From NCBI RefSeq assembly GCF_003287935.1, contig NZ_CP030287.1, positions 2,446,267-2,510,266 of the forward strand: 64,000 bases of DNA, in the 5' to 3' direction. The stretch comes from Streptomyces sp. ICC1. Lineage in GTDB: Bacteria > Actinomycetota > Actinomycetes > Streptomycetales > Streptomycetaceae. The translations under genes and the position numbers were made by a program. This document shows positions 40,030 through 47,827 of this stretch, in pieces. The notes under the pieces were generated by a model. The model ran no database searches. It worked only from the letters and a program-made list of their open reading frames with translations, and was not told the DNA's origin. The stretch's first letter is position 1. Each line of letters starts with the position of its first letter.

Positions 40030-40950
40030 ATGGCGCGCATCCGCACCATCAAGCCGGAGGCGTTCATCTCGGAGTCGCTCGCCGCGGTCAGCATCGCCGC
40101 CGAGCGGACCTTCTTCGGCCTGCTCACCCAGGCCGACGACCACGGGCACTTCCGCGACCAGGCCGCCGTCATCGCCGGCGCCTTGTGGTCCCTGCGGCCC
40201 GAGCACGGCGCACTGGAGGTCGAGGACGACCTCAACCAGCTCGACATGGCAGGGCTCGTCTGCCGGTACGAGGGCCCCGATGGCAAGCGGTACCTGCACA
40301 TCGTCACCTTCTCCAAGCACCAGAAGGTGAACCGGCCCAGCGGTGTCCGCCACCCGGCGTGCCCGCACCACGACGGCGGCCAGGCCCCGGCGGTTTCACT
40401 GCCGCCACACGGAGGGCTCCGTGAGGAGGCCGTGCGGGCTCACGCACCCCTCGCCGAGCCCTCGCCGCAACGGCGCGAGCCCTCACCGAGTCACGTATCC
40501 GCAGGTCAGACCGGGTTCAGTGACCCCTCCCGGAGCATGCTGGGAGGACTCCTGGAGGCTGCCGTGAGTCCTCATGGTCCGGATCTAGGACCTAGGAACG
40601 TGGATCTAGGATCAACTCCGTTGGGGGGCGCGAGCGCCCCACCACCCGACACTGTCTCCCCCGCCCAACTCGTCGCCGAGTACGCCGCCGCGTGCACCAA
40701 CCGGCCGCCCGCCGCCGTACTGGGCCAACTCGGCAAGGCCGTCGGCAAGCTCCTCGCCGAGCCCATCGACCCCGCCCACATCCGCGCCGGGCTGGTCCGG
40801 CTTCGGGAGAAGGCCCTGCACCCGAGTGTGCTGCCCAGCCTGGTCAACGAGGCGATGAACCCGCCACAGCGGCGTCCCAATGGCCACCAGGCCCACCGGC
40901 CTTACGCCAACCCCGCCGACGCCGAAGCCGCCTACGGAGGTGCCCTGTGA
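40030..40950 (+). CDS. Phage/plasmid-type replication protein (DnaD-like region), hypothetical
   Basis: This 306-residue protein begins MARIRTIKPEAFISESLAAV, the typical opening of phage and plasmid replication proteins with a winged-helix N domain (FFGLLTQADDHGHFRDQAAVIAGALWSLRPE). A WH-like strand set follows (YLHIVTFSKHQKVNRPS). A Pro/Ser-rich linker precedes a C-terminal helical domain (PAQLVAEYAAACTNRPPAAVLGQL ... HIRAGLVRLREKALHPSVLPSL). The long upstream extension of the frame is rejected in favour of this ATG. It overlaps the loader gene by four bases (GTGA). The initiation role is inferred from the neighbour. Confidence 0.7.
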   Translation: MARIRTIKPEAFISESLAAVSIAAERTFFGLLTQADDHGHFRDQAAVIAGALWSLRPEHGALEVEDDLNQLDMAGLVCRYEGPDGKRYLHIVTFSKHQKVNRPSGVRHPACPHHDGGQAPAVSLPPHGGLREEAVRAHAPLAEPSPQRREPSPSHVSAGQTGFSDPSRSMLGGLLEAAVSPHGPDLGPRNVDLGSTPLGGASAPPPDTVSPAQLVAEYAAACTNRPPAAVLGQLGKAVGKLLAEPIDPAHIRAGLVRLREKALHPSVLPSLVNEAMNPPQRRPNGHQAHRPYANPADAEAAYGGAL

Positions 40951-41645
40951 CGACAGCGACCCGTGAACCCCAGCGTGCCGGGCTCCTGGCGGCCCGCCTG
41001 AACGCGATCCTCGCCGCAAAGGGCATCGATCCCGACGCGGCCCCCGCCCAGCCCGTAGCGGATCCGGTGACTGCGCTGGAGCTGGCCGACCGGCGGATCC
41101 CTCCCCGCTACCGGGAGGCCACCGCCACGGACCCCGCCGTGCGCGCCTGGGCCGAGAGGGTCGCAGGCATGGGCAGTGTGGGCCCCGGCGGCACACGGGG
41201 CATCTCGTACGGGCCTTCTCTGCTGATCGCCGGCCCCACCGGCAGCGGCAAGACCCACCAGGCCTACGGAGCCGTCCGCTCGCTCCTCGGCGCAGGCGTC
41301 CGGCTCCGCTGGCAGGCGGTGACCTCCGCCGACCTGCACGCCCAGTTCCGCCCGCGCCCCAACCACGACCCCGAGCGGGAGATCCAGGAACTCGGCCGAT
41401 GCCCGCTGCTGATCCTGGACGACCTCGGCGCGGCCAAGCAGTCCGAGTGGACCGAGGAGCTGACGTACCGGCTGATCAACCGCCGCTACACCGAGATGCT
41501 TCCGACGCTGATCACCACCAACCTCCCCACCGCGGAGCTGCGCAGCGCGGTCGGGGACCGCGTCGCCTCCCGCCTCGCCGAGATGACCACCCGCGTCATC
41601 CTGACCGGCCCTGACCGCCGCCGCACACCCCCGCCGGCCGCCTGA
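40947..41645 (+). CDS. DnaC/IstB-like AAA+ helicase loader
   Basis: This 232-residue ATPase has Walker A GPTGSGKTHQAYGAV near 95-109, Walker B PLLILDDLGAAK near 152-163, sensor I ITTNLPTAEL near 190 and an arginine finger in DRVASRLAEMT. This is the DnaC/DnaI/IstB loader arrangement, which delivers the replicative helicase to an origin. It starts at a GTG overlapping the preceding gene with GGAGG upstream. Directly after its stop begins the palindrome-rich tract, which is the natural candidate for the origin it serves. Confidence 0.85.
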   Translation: MTTATREPQRAGLLAARLNAILAAKGIDPDAAPAQPVADPVTALELADRRIPPRYREATATDPAVRAWAERVAGMGSVGPGGTRGISYGPSLLIAGPTGSGKTHQAYGAVRSLLGAGVRLRWQAVTSADLHAQFRPRPNHDPEREIQELGRCPLLILDDLGAAKQSEWTEELTYRLINRRYTEMLPTLITTNLPTAELRSAVGDRVASRLAEMTTRVILTGPDRRRTPPPAA

Positions 41646-41650
41646 CGACT

Positions 41651-42240
41651 ACGGTCCCCCATCCGCCACGGTCCCGGTGACCCTTGGGGACCGTCCTATC
41701 GCGACGTTTCGGTCCCACCGGAGCGGGACCGTCCCCAAATCCACACCTCGGTCCCGCCGAGGGGACCGTCCCCAGACGATCGGGGACGGTCCCGGACCGC
41801 CCGGCGACGGGGACCATCCCCGAACGGCGAAGGACATGGGGACGGTCCCCATATCGGGGTGGGGACCGTCCCCACATTGGGACCGTCCCGGAACGCTTTC
41901 CGCAGGTCAGATGGCCTATGGGTGACTCGGACCCAATTGCCCGCCCGACATCCCCAGATGGTGGGGACCGTCGGGATGGTCCCCACCATCTGGGGACCGT
42001 CCCATGTCCGATCGGGGACCGTGAGGTCATCGGATTCCGGGACCGGAGGGGACCGGTCCCCCACCGCGTCCACGGGGACGGTCCCCGGTCCGGTCCCCGA
42101 GCCTTCTCCCGCGGTCCCCCATTTCCTTCCGGTCCCAGTTCGGGACGGTCCCCGATTCCCCTGGTCCCGGTGGTCCGCGGCGGCCCGGTCCCCGAAGGGC
42201 TGCGGGGACCGGGCCCCGCACGCCTCGCCCGGGGGACCAG
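41651..42240. repeat. Array of ~25 GGGGACCGTCCCC-like palindromes (iteron-like)
   Basis: Within 590 bp about 25 full or half copies of the 13-bp palindrome GGGGAC(C/G)GTCCCC occur. Full or near-full sites lie at 41686, 41725, 41761, 41782, 41809, 41838, 41861, 41879, 41992, 42048, 42074, 42142 and 42204. Half-sites (CGGTCCC) lie between them. Spacing is irregular (about 13-110 bp), so this is not a tandem duplication but a field of binding sites. It lies between the helicase loader and mobC-relaxase genes, the expected place of an origin of replication, oriT or centromere. Several ORFs cross it but all are built from the repeat and look non-coding. Confidence 0.85.
41952..41995. promoter_or_regulatory. 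Perfect 18-bp inverted repeat inside the iteron array (oriT/origin candidate)
   Basis: CCCCAGATGGTGGGGACC at 41952-41969 pairs exactly with 41978-41995 across an 8-nt loop. Each arm contains an iteron half. It is by far the strongest hairpin in the array and lies ~340 bp before mobC. Hairpins next to the nick site are typical of oriT, and single-strand hairpins also occur in rolling-circle origins. Confidence 0.55.
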
Positions 42241-42329
42241 CCAGCCGCTCACGCCACGCCCCGGTACGCGCCTGCCCCGAGACCGCGAGGCGACCACCCC
42301 ACTCACCTCACCCCGCAGGAGAACGACCC

Positions 42330-43055
42330 ATGACACCGGCCCCGCAGCACAACGACGACACACCCTCACCGCCTTCGAAGTCATCTACGCTGATGGACCA
42401 TTGGCGGCGCGCGTTCGGAATGACGGCCCCTGGCGGAGCCAGTAGTACCCCGAGTCCGACTCAAGGCCGGTCTTCGGGGATCTCCGCCCCGGGGGTGGCG
42501 GAGACGGCCCAGCGCCAGGGGGCGCCGGACCGTGAAGTCGGGTCCGAGGGCGGACCCGACCAGGACACGCTCCACGCCGTCCAGCGCGAGATCCTCCACG
42601 CCGAACGCAGCGCCGAGCCCACCGCTGGCGAGCCGACGGTGAAGAGCGTCCAGCCCACGATCCGCCGCTTCACCGGCAACAAGCGCGGCGACCGCGTCGG
42701 CCCCCTGCGCTTCACCGACAACGAACGCCCCCGCCTCCAGGAGGCCGCCGCCGAGCACGGCTACAAAGGCGAATCCGGCTTCGCCGCCGACATCGTCCTG
42801 GCCTTCATCAACGGCCGGTTCACCGCCAACCTGCCCCTATCCGAGGACCGGCGCCGCACGCACGTCTTCCGTGCCCAGGTCCTGCGCCAGTGCAACCGCA
42901 TCGGCGTCAACATCAACCAGATCGCCCGCGCCCTGAACAGCGATCTCACCCCGCCCGACATACGCCAGCGTCTCGACGAGCTCCACGACCTGCTCACGGT
43001 GATCGCCGAAACCTTGCGGGAGCCCGCCAACCCGCAGGAGGTCCGACAGTCGTGA
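42330..43055 (+). CDS. mobC: MobC-like relaxosome protein
   Basis: This 241-residue protein has a disordered Ser/Pro-rich first half. The C-terminal ~120 residues show the MobC family signature: a ribbon-helix-helix-like stretch (RFTDNERPRLQEAAAEHGYK) and the hallmark QCNRIGVNINQIARALNSD. MobC helps the relaxase open DNA at oriT. The ATG follows GCAGGAGAA, and the stop overlaps the relaxase start (GTGA). The start is placed after the repeat array, since the upstream in-frame extension is repeat-derived. Confidence 0.85.
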   Translation: MTPAPQHNDDTPSPPSKSSTLMDHWRRAFGMTAPGGASSTPSPTQGRSSGISAPGVAETAQRQGAPDREVGSEGGPDQDTLHAVQREILHAERSAEPTAGEPTVKSVQPTIRRFTGNKRGDRVGPLRFTDNERPRLQEAAAEHGYKGESGFAADIVLAFINGRFTANLPLSEDRRRTHVFRAQVLRQCNRIGVNINQIARALNSDLTPPDIRQRLDELHDLLTVIAETLREPANPQEVRQS

Positions 43056-44749
43056 TCGCGGCCATCAAGCCCTCCGGCGCCAACACCCGCGGACTGCTCG
43101 CCTACCTCTATGGCCCCGGCCGGCACGACGAGCACACCGACCCGCACATCGTGGCCGGCTTCGCCATGCTCGCCATGCCCGACCCCGGCCGCGACGAGAA
43201 AGCCACCCTCACCCAGCTCGCCCGCTACCTCGACGAACCCGTCCGGCTCCGCAACAGCGAGTTCGGCAAGAAGATCACCGACCACGTCTGGCACTGCCCC
43301 GTCCGCGCAGCCCCCGAAGACCGCCACCTCTCCGACGCCGAGTGGGGCGAGATCGCCCAGCGCATCGTCGCCGCGGCCGGCATCGCCCCCGAAGGCGACG
43401 ACCTGGCCTGCCGCTGGATTGCCGTACGCCACGCCGACGACCACATCCACATCCTCACCACCACCGTCCGCGAGGACGGCCGCCGCCCCAAGCTTCACGA
43501 CAGCGGCATTCGCGTCGGCGACGCCTGCCGGCAGATCGAGGAGGACTACGGCCTGCGCCGCCTGAAGAAGGGCGACCGCACCGGCACCCGCGCCCCCACC
43601 CAGGCCGAGATGCACAAGGCCCAGCGCCTCGGCTGGGAGCAGACGAGCCGCGAATGGCTCCAGGCCCGTATCCGCGCCGCCATCCCCCACGCCCGCACGG
43701 CCGAGGAGCTCCTCGCCTACCTCGAAGCCGACGGCATCGCGGTCAAGGCCCGGCGCGGCCCCTCCGGAGACCTCCTCGGCTACGCCACCGGGCGTCCCGG
43801 CGACCTCAACAAGGACGGCGAACAGGTCTTCCACCCCGGCGGGAAGATCGCCCCCGACCTCACCCTCCCCAAACTCCGTGACCGCCTCGAAGCCGGCCAG
43901 CCGGAAGAACACCCCACCGCCCGCCGCGACCAGCCCACCACCGCCTGGCACCAGGCCACCGAAGCCCTCGACACCTTCCGCACCGACCTCACCGACGACC
44001 GCCACGCCCAGGCACACATCACCGCCCTCGGTGAACTCCTCGAAGCCACCGCCCAGAACGCCCCGACCCCTCTCCGCACCGAACTCCAGGCTGCTTCAAG
44101 GGCGTTCGCACGCGCCCAACGCTCTCAGATCCGGGCGGAAGACCGCGCCGCCCACGCCATCCGCTACGCGGCCCGCGACATCGTCCACACCGCCACCGGC
44201 CCCGACGGCAGCGCCCTCGCCGCCCTCATCGCAGCCCTCCTATGGGCCGGGATCATCGCCGGCCGCTGGCACGAGGCCAAGGGCCACGCCCACCAGGCCG
44301 ACGCCGCCCGCCAAGCCCTCCACCACCTGCAGGCAGCCGCCGAGCAAGCCCTAACCCCCACGCTCGTCGTACTCGAACAGCGTCAGCCGAGGGAGGAAAC
44401 CCGCCGCGCCCTCGCCCACGACGTACGCGCCGCCGTCCCCGACCAAGCCGACCGGATCCTCACCGACCCCAGCTGGCCCGCACTCGCCGCCCTCCTCGCC
44501 GACGCGGAGGCCCGAGGCCACCAACCCCATCAGCTCCTGAAGGAGGCCGCAGCCCAGCGCGAACTCGGCACAGCCCGCCAACCCGCCCGCGTCCTGATCA
44601 CCCGCCTCCAACACACCAGACGCAACCCGAGGGGGTGGAAGTGGCAAAAACCCGGACGCGGGGGCCGGGGCCGACCTACTCTCGAGTTGTGTCGGGCGCC
44701 TCGGGCCGGGTGCTTGTTGTCGATGACAACAAGGTCATCCGGCAGCTGA
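43052..44749 (+). CDS. Relaxase/mobilization nuclease (MobA/VirD2 family), fused 3' end
   Basis: This 565-residue DNA transesterase nicks oriT. The metal-binding three-histidine motif is H127-ADD-H131-I-H133 in RHADDHIHILTT. The N terminus (VIAAIKPSGANTRGLLAYLYGPGR) carries the relaxase start motif. The C-terminal half is helical, with a hydrophobic segment (ALAALIAALLWAGIIAGRW ~390-408). The last ~35 residues (after TRRNPRGW) read through sequence upstream of, and 61 bp into, the response-regulator gene in another frame. The natural end was therefore probably lost when the element met the chromosome. Confidence 0.85.
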   Translation: MIAAIKPSGANTRGLLAYLYGPGRHDEHTDPHIVAGFAMLAMPDPGRDEKATLTQLARYLDEPVRLRNSEFGKKITDHVWHCPVRAAPEDRHLSDAEWGEIAQRIVAAAGIAPEGDDLACRWIAVRHADDHIHILTTTVREDGRRPKLHDSGIRVGDACRQIEEDYGLRRLKKGDRTGTRAPTQAEMHKAQRLGWEQTSREWLQARIRAAIPHARTAEELLAYLEADGIAVKARRGPSGDLLGYATGRPGDLNKDGEQVFHPGGKIAPDLTLPKLRDRLEAGQPEEHPTARRDQPTTAWHQATEALDTFRTDLTDDRHAQAHITALGELLEATAQNAPTPLRTELQAASRAFARAQRSQIRAEDRAAHAIRYAARDIVHTATGPDGSALAALIAALLWAGIIAGRWHEAKGHAHQADAARQALHHLQAAAEQALTPTLVVLEQRQPREETRRALAHDVRAAVPDQADRILTDPSWPALAALLADAEARGHQPHQLLKEAAAQRELGTARQPARVLITRLQHTRRNPRGWKWQKPGRGGRGRPTLELCRAPRAGCLLSMTTRSSGS

Positions 44750-45111
44750 TCAGGGTCAATCTCGAGCTGGAGGGCTTCGAGGTCGTGACCGCGAACGATG
44801 GTGTCGAGTGCCTGGACGTGGTGCACCACGTGCAGCCCGATGTGATCACTCTTGATGTGGTCATGCCCCGTCTGGACGGTTTCGGGGCGGCCGCGCAGTT
44901 GCGGGCCGATCCCCGGACGCGGCACCTGCCCGTTGCGATCGTGAGCGCCTGCACGCAGTACGAGGTCGAGGCCGGGATCGCCGCAGGCGTGGACGCCTTC
45001 CTCGCCAAGCCCTTCGAACCCGCCGAGCTGGTGCGCGTCGTGCGCCGGCTCATCGAGCGGCGGGACCGGAGGGAGCGGAAAGGGGCTCCCGCCGGGAGGG
45101 GGAGGGGCTGA
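44689..45111 (+). CDS. Single-domain-type response regulator
   Basis: This 140-residue receiver protein has the acidic pair D12-D13 (VLVVDDNK), phosphoacceptor D56 (ITLDVVMP), a Ser switch residue (AIVSACTQ) and the KPF motif (FLAKPFEPAEL). The ~20-residue tail is basic and has no output domain. The GTG start (VSGASGRVLVV) is used; no histidine kinase is adjacent. In Streptomyces this gene commonly precedes nrtL. Its upstream region is shared with the truncated relaxase frame, so its promoter may be altered by the junction. Confidence 0.88.
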   Translation: MSGASGRVLVVDDNKVIRQLIRVNLELEGFEVVTANDGVECLDVVHHVQPDVITLDVVMPRLDGFGAAAQLRADPRTRHLPVAIVSACTQYEVEAGIAAGVDAFLAKPFEPAELVRVVRRLIERRDRRERKGAPAGRGRG

Positions 45112-45229
45112 TCGGCCGCGTCCGTGGTGGGCGCATCCTTGACCCCTCTGTTCACAGGTCTGTTCGCGGGGCTGTTCACATGGCGAAACCGTTCGCGTGA
45201 CCTGGGGGCTTCTCGCCTAGGCTGAGCAC

Positions 45230-46216
45230 GTGACCCCCGCTGACCTCTCCCGTGTCGTCGTGCGCGCCCTGCGCTGCGCCGTCGAGGACGGGGAGCTGCC
45301 CGACGGGGTGGTCGTGCCCGAGCGGGTCGTCGTCGAGCGGACCAGGCCCGGGGGAGTGGGGGATTACGCGTCCCCCGTTGCTTTCGGAGTGGCCAAGAGC
45401 GGTGGAGTCGCGCCCCGTGGAGTGGCCGAGGTGCTGGCCCCCCGGCTGGCGGGACTGCCCGGGATCGACCGCGTCGAGATCACCGGCGCCGGGTTCCTGA
45501 ACTTCCTACTCGCCGCTGCTCCCGTCCGGGAGTTCGTGCGGAGTGTTCGCGCGGACGGCGAGCGGTACGGGTTCGCCCCCGGTGCTCCCCCCGCGCTGGA
45601 CGTGGCCATGCCCACGTCCGCCGGTCGCTCCCGTGCGGACGTCGTGCGGCTCGCCGTGCTGCGGATCGAGCTCAGCCAGGGGCGGGAGGCGACCCCCGGC
45701 GGATCCGTCGCACCCGTCGCCAAGCGGGACGGGGATGTCGTCTCCGTCTACGGGGCCGGCGCCGCCGCCTGGGCGATGCTCTGCGTTCCCGCGCAGGAGA
45801 CCCCCGTCTTTCCCGCGTCGCTCCTCGTACAGGACGAGTCCAGCGAGTTCTTCCGCGTACGGTACGCCCGCGACCGCGCCCGCGCGCTGACCCGCAATGC
45901 CCGGCAGCTCGGGTTCGACGCGCTGCCCGGCGAGCCCGGCGACGGTGCCGAAGCCCTGCTCGGGGCCCTCGCCGACCACCCCCTCGTGCTCGAGGCCGCC
46001 GCGCACCACCGTGCGCCCGAGCGGCTCGTCCGGCAGCTCGTCGTGCTCGCCGACGCCCTGCTCGACTTCCAGTACGGCGTCCTGCCCAAGGGCGACGAGA
46101 AACCCTCGGCCGCCCACCGCGCCCGGCTGGCCCTTGCCGAAGCCGCCGGGACGGTGCTGGCCGGCGGCCTGGCCCTGCTCGGCATAGACGCGATAGACGC
46201 GCCCGACCACCTGTGA
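45230..46216 (+). CDS. nrtL: ArgS-related anticodon-binding protein NrtL
   Basis: This 328-residue relative of arginyl-tRNA synthetase keeps an N-terminal tRNA-binding (Arg_tRNA_synt_N-like) part (VVVERTRPGGVGDYASPVAF ... VEITGAGFLNFLL). It also keeps the C-terminal DALR anticodon-binding helices (LVLEAAAHHRAPERLVRQLVVLADALLDFQYGVLP). The catalytic core is shrunken: no HIGH or KMSKS motif is found, so it cannot charge tRNA. Its role is unknown. The GTG start is 118 bp after the response regulator. The 14 bp before LysA's leader hold no terminator, so read-through to lysA is possible. Confidence 0.85.
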   Translation: MTPADLSRVVVRALRCAVEDGELPDGVVVPERVVVERTRPGGVGDYASPVAFGVAKSGGVAPRGVAEVLAPRLAGLPGIDRVEITGAGFLNFLLAAAPVREFVRSVRADGERYGFAPGAPPALDVAMPTSAGRSRADVVRLAVLRIELSQGREATPGGSVAPVAKRDGDVVSVYGAGAAAWAMLCVPAQETPVFPASLLVQDESSEFFRVRYARDRARALTRNARQLGFDALPGEPGDGAEALLGALADHPLVLEAAAHHRAPERLVRQLVVLADALLDFQYGVLPKGDEKPSAAHRARLALAEAAGTVLAGGLALLGIDAIDAPDHL

Positions 46217-46277
46217 TGCGGATGTAGGGGACGAATGCCGTCCGTACCGTCCGGATGATTGCGAAGAGAGAGTTTCG

Positions 46278-47669
46278 ATGAGCCGTTCCGCCCACCCCGC
46301 CGGGCCCCGCCACGCCGATGTCATGCCCGAGGGCCACTACTCCCCGCCGCCCGCCGACCTCAACGCCCTCGACGAGAAGATCTGGGCGCGGACGGTCAGC
46401 CGGAACGACGACGGAGTCGTGACCGTGGGCGGGATCGAAGTCACCAAGCTCGCCGAGGAGTTCGGGACGCCCGCCTACTTCCTCGACGAGGAGGACTTCC
46501 GCGCCCGCTGCCGTGCCTGGGCGCACGCCTTCGGGCCGGACGCCGACGTGTTCTACGCCGGCAAGGCGTTCCTCTCCAAGGCCGTCGTGAAGTGGCTGAA
46601 GGAGGAGGGGCTCAACCTCGACGTCTGCTCCGGCGGGGAGCTCGCCACCGCGCTGGCCGCCGGGATGCCCGCCGGCCGGATCGCCTTCCACGGCAACAAC
46701 AAGTCCACCGCCGAGATCACCCGCGCCATCGAGGCCGGCGTCGGCCGCATCGTGCTGGACTCCTTCCAGGAGATCGCCCGCGTCGCGCACATCGCCCGCG
46801 AGCACGGCGTGCGCCAGCCCGTGCAGATCCGGGTGACGGTCGGCGTCGAGGCGCACACCCACGAGTTCATCGCCACCGCGCACGAGGACCAGAAGTTCGG
46901 GATCGCCGTCGCCGACGGGTCCGCCGCCGAGGCCGTACGGCGCGCGCTCGGGCACGACAGCCTGGAGCTGCTCGGCGTCCACTCGCACATCGGCTCGCAG
47001 ATCTTCGACATGGCGGGCTTCGAGGTCTCCGCGAAGCGGGTCGTGCGGCTGCTGGCCGCCGTGCGCGACGAGCACGGGGTGGAACTGCCCGAGATCGACC
47101 TCGGCGGCGGACTGGGCATCGCCTACACCTCCGGCGACGACCCCCGCGAGCCGCACGAGATCGCCAAGGCCCTGCACGAGATCGTCGCCCGCGAGTGCGA
47201 GGCGTCCGGCCTGCGCGCCCCGCGGATCTCCGTCGAGCCCGGACGGGCCATCGTCGGCCCGACCGCCTTCACCCTCTACGAGGTCGGGACGATCAAGCCG
47301 CTCGAGGGACTGCGGACGTACGTCTCCGTCGACGGGGGCATGTCCGACAACATCCGCACCGCCCTCTACGACGCGGAGTACTCCGTCATCCTCGTCTCGC
47401 GCACGTCCGACGCCGAGCCCGTGCTCGTGCGCGTCGTCGGCAAGCACTGCGAGAGCGGCGACATCGTCGTCAAGGACGCGTTCCTGCCCGCCGACCTCGC
47501 CCCCGGGGACCTCCTCGCGGTCCCGGCCACCGGCGCCTACTGCCGCTCGATGGCCAGCAACTACAACCACGCGCTCCGTCCGCCCGTCGTCGCCGTGCGC
47601 GACGGCGCGGCCCGTGTCATCGTCCGTCGGGAGACGGAGGAGGATCTCCTGCGTCTCGACCTCGGATGA
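46278..47669 (+). CDS. lysA: Diaminopimelate decarboxylase
   Basis: This 463-residue PLP enzyme makes lysine from meso-diaminopimelate. The PLP lysine is in FYAGKAFLSKAVVKW (~92-106). The glycine loop is in LDVCSGGELATAL, the sheet motif is in LGVHSHIGSQIFD, and the C-terminal active-site residues are in EPGRAIVGPTAFTLYEVGTIK and YCRSMASNYN. Length is normal. It is followed by a small hairpin (47680-47699) and the long inverted repeat before hom. Confidence 0.95.
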   Translation: MSRSAHPAGPRHADVMPEGHYSPPPADLNALDEKIWARTVSRNDDGVVTVGGIEVTKLAEEFGTPAYFLDEEDFRARCRAWAHAFGPDADVFYAGKAFLSKAVVKWLKEEGLNLDVCSGGELATALAAGMPAGRIAFHGNNKSTAEITRAIEAGVGRIVLDSFQEIARVAHIAREHGVRQPVQIRVTVGVEAHTHEFIATAHEDQKFGIAVADGSAAEAVRRALGHDSLELLGVHSHIGSQIFDMAGFEVSAKRVVRLLAAVRDEHGVELPEIDLGGGLGIAYTSGDDPREPHEIAKALHEIVARECEASGLRAPRISVEPGRAIVGPTAFTLYEVGTIKPLEGLRTYVSVDGGMSDNIRTALYDAEYSVILVSRTSDAEPVLVRVVGKHCESGDIVVKDAFLPADLAPGDLLAVPATGAYCRSMASNYNHALRPPVVAVRDGAARVIVRRETEEDLLRLDLG

Positions 47670-47679
47670 TCCGCATTCT

Positions 47680-47699
47680 TCTGGGGGAAGCCCCCCAGA
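47680..47699 (+). terminator. Short terminator hairpin after lysA
   Basis: An 8-bp perfect stem (TCTGGGGG / CCCCCAGA) with a 4-nt loop lies 11 bases past the lysA stop. Confidence 0.55.
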
Positions 47700-47712
47700 C
47701 CTCCAAATAGGT

Positions 47713-47761
47713 GTCTCACTCAATGGACCGAGGGTGGAAACTGTTGTCCATTGAGTGAGAC
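47713..47761. promoter_or_regulatory. 16-bp perfect inverted repeat upstream of hom
   Basis: GTCTCACTCAATGGAC (47713-47728) is exactly inverted at 47746-47761 across a 17-nt spacer. It lies 67 bp before hom. The arms are AT-richer than the surroundings and have no T-run, so two facing operator sites fit better than a terminator. The arms loosely resemble sites of IclR-type amino-acid regulators such as NdgR, but that link is a guess. Confidence 0.55.
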
Positions 47762-47827
47762 TGGTTCACACCTGGGATGCAAACCGCTCACCAGGTACTG
47801 ATGTGAAGATCGAAAGGCGTAGGTCGA

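Larger units (their letters stand above)
36718..44640. mobile_element. Putative integrative mobilizable element with serine recombinase, replication and relaxase genes
   Basis: The block begins at a tdk junction and contains a large serine recombinase, a decayed XRE regulator, a replication-initiator-like protein, a DnaC-like loader, an iteron-like array, mobC and a relaxase. It has the gene set of a mobilizable element but no TraB/FtsK-type DNA pump or phage structural genes. The right edge is set where the relaxase frame starts to read chromosomal sequence in front of the response regulator. The expected 5' half of tdk is not at this edge, so the element is incomplete, nested, or rearranged. 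Confidence 0.6.

Noticed and set aside
41651..42240. CRISPR array
   Set aside because: Repeat units are 13-bp palindromes at irregular 13-110 bp spacing with no uniform spacers and no cas genes.
41684..42445. ORFs through the palindrome array
   Set aside because: Peptides are built only from the repeated GDRP/GTVP units and appear in several frames; the tract is better explained as non-coding sites.
36718..44640. Complete prophage
   Set aside because: No capsid, tail, terminase or lysis genes; gene set is replication plus mobilization.
44600..44700. tRNA gene as the right-hand integration site
   Set aside because: No cloverleaf or anticodon stem can be drawn at the relaxase/response-regulator boundary.
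45112..45229. Repeated CTGTTCACA/CTGTTCGCG units before nrtL as an operator array
   Set aside because: Only three loose copies over 50 bp; too weak to support as a regulatory site.
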